From: Butyriboletus loyo
Lineage: Eukaryota > Basidiomycota > Agaricomycetes > Boletales > Boletaceae
Direction: 5' to 3'
Length of the DNA stretch: 64,000 bases
Assembly (NCBI GenBank): GCA_038093515.1
Contig: JBBPSI010000003.1
Location: 62,001-126,000 of the forward strand
Below, piece after piece: positions 1-10,010 of this stretch (its first letter is position 1; each line of letters begins with the position of its first letter). The notes below the pieces were generated by a model. It saw nothing but the letters and a program-made list of their open reading frames with translations, was not told the DNA's origin and did not search any database. The translations under genes were made by a program, and so were the position numbers.

Positions 1-1174
1 CGCGATATCTCATTCAAGTCGTAAATCGCCATGAGGAATTCTATGCAATTATCATGTTTTTCGTCGAGCGACATTATCTCCGCAAGCATAGTGAGTCCTC
101 TGGCCTCGCATCAGAACATCCCTCAACGATTCTAGACGCGTCCTTTGCGGAGAACTTTTATGGCCTGAAGAGACGTAGGCACCCTTGGATATCTACAGAT
201 AGAGCAACTGCTGCTGTTCGTGGGGCGCCCGCGGCAGAAAGGCTTAGGGACAGGGAAACTTGGCAATCGCTGTTCTTCCTGGTTTGCTCACTGATTTCGT
301 GCAATACTACATTTACTGACTGTACACAGGTCGCCGTTCCGTATCTCAGAGCCAAGAGCCATGACTATTTTGAACAACTGGGAGGAGGCATTTCGTCAGA
401 TATATTAGAGGATGCTGGCGACGGTCGTCGCATACAAGCACTTACCAATGACGTATGCTACTTCTATGCCCAAAGATGACGATGCTCATGAACACAACAG
501 TCTCTAGCAGTGCGTTGGCGTCGAGCATACAAAAAGAATTTCCCATGGGTGAACACTTCGTTTGAGTTGTGGTTGCTTGCCTGTAATGTGGCGTATCTTT
601 TTGAACGCACTCCCTTCTACCGTCCATGGTTAGCGTGGATGGGTGTTGATTTACGCCGGTTGAGTGCGGACGACTTCGTGAGTGACATCCGCGGTATATC
701 CCCCCTACCCCAACGCTAATATCCTACTGGCAGCTTGTGACTAGTGATGTGCAAGGTGCTACTCCTCATGCTCGGCAAGGGATCGTGAAACAGCTCTACC
801 AACTTCTTATGAATAGTCCGCAATTGGCGCTTGACTCCTTCAGGCTTCTTTTGCCGACGGCCATCTTCTTCATCAAGTTTTTGGAGTGGTGGTATTCTCC
901 AGGGTCCCCAGCACGTTCCCTGTCGATGTCTCCTCTCGGTTTGGCCGTCCCACCTCCTCGGATGCTCCCACCGCACCCTTCCGGAATACCCGTGGATGGC
1001 ACGATGTTTGGGCATTGTCCATTGTGTCAAAACACCATAAATAACGCTACTGCATTACCATCTGGTTACGTCTTTTGCTACCGCTGTGCATTTGACCATG
1101 TCGAGCAACATGGCAAATGCCCGGTGACGTTATTACCCGCAAAGGTTTGGCAGATGAGAAAGGTACTTGTTTGA
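1..1174 (+). CDS. PEX12: Peroxisome assembly protein 12, RING-type E3 subunit (5' end cut by window edge)
   Basis: Pex12 belongs to the Pex2/Pex10/Pex12 RING ubiquitin ligase of the peroxisomal membrane, which ubiquitinates the import receptor Pex5 for recycling. The frame is already open at base 3, so the start lies left of the window. Suggested exons are <1-281, 330-452, 501-677 and 734-1174, joined by introns of 48, 48 and 56 nt that keep frame. Family marks seen are NFYGLKRRR, VPYLRAKSHDYFE, TPFYRPWLAWMGVDLRRL and AIFFIKFLEWWYS. The C-terminal RING-like domain has CPLC, then CYRC, then a lone Cys in KCPVT, which is the reduced zinc-ligand pattern typical of Pex12. The protein ends in VWQMRKVLV, as Pex12 usually does. 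The first intron is 3n and stop-free. Identity is firm; only the N-terminus is missing. Confidence 0.93.
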
Positions 1175-1365
1175 GCATTGGCACAGGCCAATTGTGTCAC
1201 AGGCCGTCGCAGTCTATAATCTGATTTGGTAGCTGTAGGACATGCTGGACGTTATCGATTTCCACGTTGGTTAATTGATTGTGCTTGACTAGATTTACCT
1301 CGCGTTAGCTGAGGGTACTTAGAAGTAGACGTACGCATGCTTCGCCTGGATCTGCGACGGCGACG

Positions 1366-1371
1366 CACGTG
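1366..1371. promoter_or_regulatory. CACGTG E-box (possible Pho4/NUC-1 site) upstream of PHO81
   Basis: A perfect palindromic CACGTG lies 185 bp before the PHO81 start codon, in the 381-bp gap (1175-1555) between PEX12 and PHO81. CACGTG is the core site of the fungal phosphate regulator Pho4/NUC-1, and yeast PHO81 is itself a Pho4 target. The link to regulation here is inference from motif and position. Nothing else was recognised in the gap apart from a T-rich stretch near 1447-1465. Confidence 0.4.
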
Positions 1372-1555
1372 CATTGGAGCAGCCAAGAATGTCTCGCACT
1401 CCGCGACAACTCGTTGCGCTGTCCGTCTCCAACAGTGTCATTTCAATTTTTTTTCTTTTTTTTTCTGGAAATAACCAGGATGGTCTGAACGCTGCATCTT
1501 GAGAGCAACCTCATCCCAGTTTCGGTGAATATACTGAATCTCACATCCGTGTGGT

Positions 1556-4500
1556 ATGAAGGTCAGCCCTCCCTCTGGATCATGGACTATATCGATTGAC
1601 ACATCTTCTTGTTAGTTTGGAAAGCAGATCCAGTCTGAACAGGTCCCGGGATGGTCTGCGTATTATCTCGATTACAAGTTTCTCAAGAAGATTATCTCTT
1701 CACTGGCAGCTAATCGACCTGCCTCGGAGGCTGCTGCTTTGGCATTAGGTGTTCGACCTGTGGATCTCTTGAATCTGACAGGCAGCCCAGCGATCGCGAT
1801 ATCTTCTCCAGCTGGCACCCCATGTAATATCCCTTCTGATGATCCGAACCAGTTACCCATCCTCTCTTCTCTCGGGCAAGATAGCGACCGAGGGGCTGAC
1901 TTCCAGGCTCACAAGGCTGCCTTTTTCTTCAAACTCGAGCGGGAACTTGAAAAGGCACGTGAATTCACTCTCGGTCGTTGCTCGCTTTGAAACCGATGCC
2001 TTGGTGTCATTCTAGATCAATACTTTCTACCTGCAAAAGGAAGCAGAGCTAAAGTTGCGTCTTGAAACCCTGTTGTCCAAGCGTCGCTCTGCAGCCCTGA
2101 GGGGTCTTCCGGATGCCACGGATGGTTCAGCGATGAATCACGTCGAGTGGATGGCCGTCGAAGAGGGTTTCCGTCTACTCGAAAGAGATCTAGGCAAACT
2201 GCAGGTAATCATCGTGACTCTCTGTACTGGATAACCACCCACATTATGCATGCAGCAATTTGTCGAGATCAATGCAACGGGTTTCCGCAAAATCCTTAAG
2301 AAGTGGGACAAACGCTCACGCTCCACAACCAAAGAACTCTATCTCGCTCGCCAGGTTGAGGTCCAGCCTGTGTTCAATAGACAGGTGATTGGCATCCCAT
2401 TGTTACTTGTGGTTTCTTACACACAAGAAGCTCATCGCAGATCTCTCGGATATCGTGGCCGCAAGTCTCCTCGACCTCACCGACCTCTCCACTGGCCTCA
2501 TGTTCGAGGGGGCTGCTGCTCAAGATGTTCTAGACCTCCAGCTCAGCATCGAGCGGAACATGTACTCTGGCCCATTCCGCGAATTTGAACTCGATTTGCG
2601 AAAGGCGGTAGAAAACTTTGATAAGGCGTCCATCAAAGATCTAGTGCGACACTCCGACATTCTCGGCTCTCAGGACGGGGGAAAGGCCAATGTCACTCGG
2701 GTGCTCTGGAAAGTCATTGTCGATGCACCTTCTGAGCTTGGAGACCTTATTCTCACCAGCGTCGAAGTACCCTTTGATTTTGGATTCATCGACGATATCA
2801 ATGGGCGGACATGTCTGCACGAGGCTGCGGCCGCAGGTTCTTTGCGCCTTGTGAACCTGTGTCTTGAGAAAGGGTCGCAAAGGGAAAAGTTGGACGTCTA
2901 TGGACGATCAGTTCTGCATTATGCGGCCATGCATGGTCACGCAGCTGTTTGCAAGCAACTTTTGGAAGCTGGCGTTCCGTCGCACGTACTCGACATGGAC
3001 AATTGCAGCCCTGTTGTATATGCAACCCTCAGAGGTAGTGCTGAATGTGTGCAGGTTTTGATATGCGACCAGTGCATCGCCCTACAGTCACCATCCCCAA
3101 ATTCTAGCCTGGTGCCGCTATCTCTAGCGAGTCAATACGGGTACACGGACGTCGTTTCATTACTGCTAAAGGAAGGGGAAAAATGTATCCCCAATAGCAA
3201 CGGAGAGTTTCCAATCCATCTCGCTGCTCGCGATGGCCACGCGGATGTCTGCAAGCTGCTCTTGGACCAAGACGGATGGGATCTTCCGGACAAATATCAT
3301 GAATGGACACCGCTGTTTCATGCTGCGCGTAATGGACATGTTTCGTGTCTATACATTCTTCTCCAAGCTGGAGCCCGTGTTGATCGAACTGACGAGCTCG
3401 ACCATCAAGCGATACACTACGCTGCGTGGTACGGTCATCGTGCGTGCGTCGACTTGCTTCTCGAAGCAATGCCCAAAGAGTCCCCTACCATTTCTTCCGA
3501 CCGTATTCCTGTGCTTCCGCGGACTGCGAGCGACATGCGAATCGACGACCCTGATTCCATCCCATCGTTATCTTTACCTCCGCCAATAATGCCACACAGA
3601 GTCTATGGCCACAACTACCTCGACAAGAACGATTTGGTGATAATCACTGTAGGGTTACCCCCTGCTCCCAATCCTCGGCGGTCCGGAAAGGCGATCAGAT
3701 TTCATCCCCGCTTGTCAGATTCGATTTTAGCGCAAAGTGTATCGTTGCCTTCGCCAAATCGACTAAAAATGGTCATCACTGCGGGTCCCGGAGTCAACGC
3801 TCCTCCATACACTATAGCGCTTCCGCAGAAAAACAATCATGATACATTTATGTTCCAGGCATCTAACTCGAAAGATCTCACTTTGGAATTTTCGATCTAC
3901 CCTAACTTTGGTACCAAAACAATCGGTCGTGCTGTGGCTCATCCATTCAGCTTCCATTCTCATGACGGTAGTTTCACCACATTATCCATCCTGGACCATC
4001 GTCTGCACAGCATCGGCGAGGTATGCACCCGAGTGGTTCTCTGCCGTACAAAGACTAACTCATATTCAGGTTAGTTTCTCTGCCCATGCCATTACGCCAT
4101 TCCAGGGTATCACCCTGGAAGTTGGAGGGGCCGTCGAAACCTATTGGAAATCCCTGACTCTTCCCCAGGGTAGCTCCTTCTACCCTGGCTCTCAAACAGT
4201 ACCCCCATGGCGTCAATCCCCTAAATCGATAGATTCTACGCACACGTCTCCATCAGTTCACTCGACACACGCCTCTCCATTGCACACAGTCACACTATCT
4301 TCACTATCCGGGAATTACGTTTATGCAGTTGTCCAGGTCACACGAGATCATCAACCGGTGCTGTATGGCGAGCGATGGCTGCCGGAATCGTCTTATGATC
4401 TCGGCGTTGCTGATGTTACTCTCGCTCAATTCGACGTTTTGGCCAATCGACTCGATAGGGGAGAGCAACTCGTTCGCAGAGTGACTTCCATTCAGGATTG

Positions 4501-5268
4501 GTATGAAATCCTACCGCGAATAATGTTGCCGCTGTCGCGCTTCCTACAGGTACGAAGGTCTATATGTATGAGACTCCTATTTAATGTGATCTCGCAGCTT
4601 TTGCCTGTTCATCTTGGCTTGACGCTGGAGCTGGCGCTTTCCCCAAGCCAGCACACCAGGCGTCACCTCGATCTTAATTTGAGCGTGAACGCCGTCTTTC
4701 GTACGATCAGGCAAACATCGTCGTCTCTCGGCGGGGCCTTTGCACGTCGACGTATCGCCTTCACCTCTTTTTCTCCCCGAGTATGTGCCACACTGAATTG
4801 GAAGCAACCAAATTGTAATCGCTTCTATTCCAATGCTGCGGATGATGATGATCTCACGTCTCGCTTCGAATAGATCCGGTCTTCTTTTCATCTAAATGTG
4901 GTCATGTTCACAAGGATGATGGGTCAACTCCGCCCAACCCTGACCTTCGTGACGATCAGTACAACTCGAGTGTGGCGGACGGTGTGGAATTCGCTAAAGC
5001 CAGCAACCTTCTGGGCGTCTTCTTCGATTCCGAGCTATTGGTAATATCCAATGCCATTTGTCATTCCGTTCAGGCTCACCAACTTTATGTACGCTAGCTC
5101 CAAGTTCCCTCGCTCATCCAGGGCATCCGAGACGCTGGCTTATTGGTGGGCATCCACGGCGGTCCGTCATCAACTAACGTCATGTCTCAGTTGGCGGAGA
5201 ATGCACACGTTGATGCACGTGTTCTCGATTCCATGGTAGTGTACATGGACCACTCCACGGACGATTAG
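1556..5268 (+). CDS. PHO81: PHO81/NUC-2-type phosphate regulator: SPX, ankyrin repeats, degenerate GDPD domain
   Basis: This regulator senses phosphate or inositol pyrophosphate through its SPX domain; in yeast and Neurospora it inhibits the Pho80-Pho85 cyclin-CDK. Suggested exons are 1556-1561, 1616-1954, 2016-2204, 2256-2384, 2428-4020, 4070-4549, 4598-4814, 4874-5040 and 5098-5268, giving 1096 residues, close to Pho81/NUC-2. The SPX domain covers about 1-220 and starts MKFGKQIQ, followed by VPGWSAYYLDYKFLKKII. Ankyrin repeats lie around 340-565, with units such as NGRTCLHEAAAAGS and FPIHLAARDGHADVC. The C-terminal third is GDPD-like (ends VVYMDHSTDD), but I see no HRG catalytic motif, so it is probably not an active phosphodiesterase. 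The start is fixed by the MK-FGK join across the first intron. One intron (1955-2015) uses a GC donor. Confidence 0.92.
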
Positions 5269-5433
5269 GTCTACGTTTACGTTTAGTCGTACCTTCTATG
5301 GTTTAGAATACGGTGACCGAGGGTGAAACGCCACTAATAATACACTCGTGATTTTTGATGCATCGCCTTGATATGAATGTGCGAATTCAAATGACGTTTT
5401 CTAGTAGAGTTTGAGGGAACATCGTCGTTCGCC

Positions 5434-8003
5434 TCAAATGGATGCCTTGTACAGCGCGGCATACGAGCCACCTTTCTTGAGCAGCTCTTCATGGGTACCA
5501 AACTCGGTTATCGTCTACAAACCCACGGTACGGCCATTAACGTCTAGAAGGAGACAGAAGGAAGATGAACGTACCCCTCGTTCCATCATCGCGATCTTAT
5601 CGGCACGACGGGCGGTGGAAAGTCGGTGGGTAATGAAGATGACAGTCTTTGTCTTGCCGCCCAATGGGGACCCTGAGATGCGATGTATGGTATCGAAAAT
5701 TTTGTTCTGAGCATGCGCGTCCAGGGATGATGTCTGCGAGGCCCTGTGAGTGATGCAGACTCATGACGAGACATGTACAGCGAGACTTACGGGTTCATCG
5801 AACAACAAAAGGTCAACCTCTGGTCGATCAGCTCGCATGAAGGCGCGAGAGATGGCTATTCTTTGCCACTGCCGTAAGGTCGAGTTCATAAGACAGAAAC
5901 TTATTGTGATGAGTAAGCACGGGACAAAATACCTCGCCACCTGATAGACCATGATGTTGTCGTGAGGACATCGCGCAGCCCGGAGTGCCTGGATATGCAG
6001 GGGGCATGGCATCGAATCCTGAGCTGTCCAACTTTGTCCTTAAACCGTTGGGAAGGGTATCCACAAAGGTATCTGCCCCACCAAGACGGATGGCATGGGA
6101 AACGGCCGCATGTGACTGCAACTTCTGAACGTAACCCAATCCCACATTTTCTCGAACAGTGGAGTTGAACTTTGAAAAGTCTTGAAAGACCGCTGTGACA
6201 TGTCGATGGTACTCAGTAGGCGACAACCGTCGTATGTCAACACCGTTGATGAGGAGCTCTCCGTGGTCGAAGTCTAAAATTCGCAACAGGACTTTCGCAA
6301 GCGTGGACTTGCCTATTTGAGCCCCAGCAGGTCACATTCAGTAGCGAGTCGACGTTTTCCGCCCGGAACTTACCTGATCCGTTGTACCCAACGATCGCAA
6401 GGGATTCTCCGGCCTCCAGGCTGAAAGTGACGTCTTTCAATGACGCATCCTTACTTCCCGGGTAAGTGTACGAGAGGTGCCTGTGACGGAGCATAAGCAT
6501 GTTTCGACACATGAATGCTTGACAACGTTAGTGACCTTGCTTCGATCTTCATCCCGCAAGGCAAGCTCGGATAACTTGTCACGTCTGCTTCTGTCGGTTC
6601 TAGCTCAGGATGGATATTCATGGCTGCACGGAATGCCCCCATCAAGAATATGCCCTGAAATGCCATACGCGTTGTCGTCAACAAGTTTCCGAACGCGAAG
6701 ACTACAGCCTGGATTGAACTCCGATATAGAGCCAACGATCCAAGTGACGCAGAAGCTGACTGAAACATGAGAAGAAGAGGAAGCTGCCGAAAGAGTGAGA
6801 TCAAAACAAACGCTTCAACTGAATAGCCCTCATGAGCGCTCACATTTTGGAGGGCAAACAGAAGATCGGAAATATTGATCTGGTTCAGCAGCTGAGACAA
6901 CGTCAACTGGTTTGGGGCAGTCCGTCCGTCGTACAACATGGCCTTTCTAGCGTTGGTCCAAGATTGAAGGACCCATGGACCAAGGCCAAAGAGGAGCACC
7001 TCTGCACGATGTGACTCGTTGTACGCAAGATTCCGTAATCTTTCTTGACGTTCCGCAGTCCGAGCCTCGTCGGGAGTGTAAACGACCTCTGGAGATGATT
7101 GAGCGCCGATAAACCGATTCAAGAGCAGAGGAAACAAGGTGGATAGAAGAGATAGAAGTAATGCTCCCAAGTTGGCAGAACCACCCGTTAGGGACAAAAG
7201 CACCAGGATGTGTGAGATCAGTTCAGATATCAATGCGAATATTTGTATGAAATCGAAGGGTGAGAGCAGTCCGAAACTACCCATTCCGTTGAAGGAACGA
7301 ACGAAGAGATCGGATTCTTGAAGACAGTCTCGTACAATGGGATCAGAGAGCGTCGGAATATCGAGACGTAGACGCTGTGCAATTTGTTGGTATTCGACAA
7401 AAAATCGGGCCGATTCGTGGACTATGTTCTCATTTGAAGTGCTTGGAACACCATCAACAGTCGGCGGACACGAAGATGGTCTGGGACATACGCGAACGAA
7501 TCGATGGCTGTTTCAGCAGCCCGTCTGAATATCTCAGTAACCAGCAATCTCAGGAGCCGGGACCACGAGAAACATCCGGATGATATTAATGTTTGGAGCT
7601 GCGGTGATATCAATGCATCAGACTTTTGGTTCAATTTCCCCAATCGGCTTACCTCGTCAACGATCATTGCTTGGGAATAGCCCCTGAATGCTGGAAAGGA
7701 GCCGCGAACGATGTGGAGAATCATCATGAGAGATGTCCGGACGGGATGCAAGGCCCATAATGTAGACAACAAGTCGGGGAGACACGCCTGAGCGATTGTG
7801 AGGGCAAGTTTGATGTTTGTTTCGTTGATGGGACGTTGTGCGCCTGGCATGAGGTATGAGCCCCTACGACGTGGCATGACGCGAGAAGCTAGCCAAGCCT
7901 GCTCCAAGGAGCGATAGGACGGGGCCGATGATGATTTTTGGGGTGAGCGGGGAGTTGGACACCGACGCCTAAGTTGGCGAGACGGCTTTGAATCCTGACA
8001 CAT
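5434..8003 (-). CDS. ABC transporter half-molecule (membrane domain plus ATPase); N-terminus unresolved
   Basis: An ATP-driven membrane exporter; substrate unknown. The C-terminal ATPase is complete after splicing. Walker A is GYNGSGKST, split by an intron around 6310-6370. The Q-loop is AVFQDFSKFNSTV, the signature LSGGE joins WQRIAISRA, Walker B is LLLFDEP, the D-loop is SSLDA, and the switch is FITHRLS. The last exon ends in a tail with THEELLKKGGSYAALY, then the stop at 5434-5436. The N-terminal half has hydrophobic stretches (for example NIKLALTIAQACLPDLLSTL) consistent with a membrane domain, but is poorly conserved. Frame analysis gives introns at about 7598-7654 and 7441-7490. The first in-frame ATG is at 8003. 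Another frame just upstream encodes a hydrophobic segment, so the true start may lie near 8030 with an extra exon. About 700 residues. Confidence 0.8.
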
Positions 8004-8716
8004 TCTCAAGGATGCGGGAGACGACGGGGAGATGACATGGCCTGGAAAGGAGGATATAAGAATCGTAAAGCGTCACAGCATTCTCGGGGTTCACGTCAGG
8101 ATGGCATTTGTGACGGAAGAGAGCAGGTCCGCCTTACCGCGAGTGAGATCCGAGGTGATGAGTCTGTGCGGTGCAGACGAGTTTGGCAGAGACGTCCCGA
8201 CTGAGACGATGTAGTGAGAAGAAAGAAAGATGGCAGGACGTTTATGAAACTTTAGGACATTTTAGGAATGAAAGAGAGAGCGTTGCGTGAGCATTCCGGC
8301 GAGCGACTCGATTAGAACGGTACAAGGACTGCCATTGAGCGAATTGAACCTGTCCGGAACGTGCGCGAATTGGAAGGAGGAGGCCCAACCAACGGTTTCA
8401 GCACACAGGCCCTTACCGGTGCACAGGTTGCTAATTGTCTTACACCGGGCGGTTTCACTGGGCAGCAACAGCGTGCTCAGCCTTTGCCGGCTTTTCCTCA
8501 GTGGGCGGGTTTCCTTCAGATGTCCGTTTATGGTCCTACTCCACTTCAGGTCGTCTCTCCGGCAATCTCTTCCTTCGCCCCGTCCTTTTGACCCGACGGT
8601 GACAGGCTGAGAAAAAGTCCCAACTAATCCCGCTCTGTCACCCCTTTCTAAATACCCCTCGCTTGTTGTTGGATACATAGTAGTACAGGCACCCCCCACC
8701 CATTTCCGCCACCCAA
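8004..8716. other. Divergent intergenic region between the ABC transporter and FOL2
   Basis: About 0.7 kb holding the upstream regions of two divergently transcribed genes, and possibly the first exon of the ABC transporter near 8004-8035. Open frames here (for example 8287-8610) overlap one another in several frames and show no family motif. No tRNA or repeat was recognised. Confidence 0.5.
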
Positions 8717-9810
8717 ATGTTATCTCATGGCGAGCTCTTGTCAAATGAATTACGACAGCTGGAGCTCAACCGTACAACCGAACATCGCTCCCTCTTGATC
8801 TCCAATGATGCCGACATTCCCCGAGGTGATCCTGATCCAGTCCAACCTCTCGACCACTCGCCCCACCAAGTGCCCGTACGTCCTCCCTGGCCTCATGTCC
8901 GCGAGGGTTACGGCTTTCGGCCGCCTTCTGGTGTATCCACCCCACTCACGAACGGTGCTGGCAGTGGGAGCCCACTCCCTGACCCGAATGGTCTTGGTTG
9001 GCCAGGTGCACCCTGCTTTCTTGTCTTTTCGTACTCGGACGCTCAGACCTCCCATCAGCCAAGTCCACCATCTCTCGTCTCAATGCCACTCCACTAGAGC
9101 GTACTGCCTGTGAAAAACGAATGGCCTCTGCGGTCCGCACCATCCTCGAATGTATTGGCGAAGATCCAGACCGAGAAGGGCTTCTCAGAACACCCGAACG
9201 GTATGCACAAGCCATCATGTGGATGACCCGAGGCTACGAGGAACGCTTGGCAGGTATGCTTCCATCCTGTCCTATCAATCCCACCCCTGCATGACTTGCA
9301 GACGTCATCAACGATGCCGTGTTCGCGGAGGACCACGATGAGATGGTTTTGGTCCGGGACATTGACATCTCCAGCCTATGTGAACATCATCTAGTTCCGT
9401 TCACAGGAAAGGTGGGCACCATCCCATGTTTGGCAACACCCACGATCGACTATTCTTAGGTTGCCATAGCCTACATCCCAAATCAACTCGTGCTGGGGCT
9501 TTCTAAACTCGCGCGCATTGCCGAAACATTCAGCCGTCGTCTACAAGTTCAGGAGCGGCTGACCAAACAAATCGCAATCGCAGTCCAGGAGGCAATCAAG
9601 CCTCGTGGAGTCGCGGTCGTGATGGAGGCCACGTGAGTCTTTCTCTCCAACGGTCTACCTGCTTCACCTTTCACTCGTTGCAGTCACATGTGTATGACCA
9701 TGCGTGGTGTGCAAAAACCCGGTTCCATTACGGTAACTTCGTGTATGCTGGGGTGTTTTCGCACGCAACAAAAGACCCGTGAGGAGTTCCTCACATTGAT
9801 GAAGAAGTGA
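8717..9810 (+). CDS. FOL2: GTP cyclohydrolase I
   Basis: Converts GTP to 7,8-dihydroneopterin triphosphate, the first step of folate (and pterin) synthesis, in the cytosol as a homodecamer. Suggested exons 8717-9005, 9059-9253, 9302-9411, 9460-9632 and 9684-9810 are joined by 48-53 nt GT-AG introns and give 297 residues. The first exon, about 96 residues, is a low-complexity Pro-rich extension before the catalytic fold; such extensions are usual in fungi. The catalytic part shows [32 protein letters not shown] (zinc ligands Cys188 and His191, with His190) and [14 protein letters not shown] (zinc ligand Cys259). The C-terminus EFLTLMKK is typical. The start is the first ATG in the open frame and agrees with the extension length. 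All key residues are present. Confidence 0.95.
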
Positions 9811-10010
9811 ATAACCACTACTTCACGATTCAACTCGTCTAATCTGATTCAACTCGGAGTCACCCCTCAGTAATTATTACTACTCATCCTAGTAATGTAT
9901 CTAGAGTCTCAGCTTCACATCGATCTAGCGGAGAGGCAAGAAGTAATGGAACAATGTATCATAGATGCACCGAATACACGATACACCGACATCGCATCTA
10001 CGAGGGTTAA

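Noticed and set aside
3839..4873. 344-codon plus-strand frame overlapping PHO81
   Set aside because: Its 3' half is the true PHO81 frame read through introns; its 5' half is out of frame with the ankyrin-containing exon.
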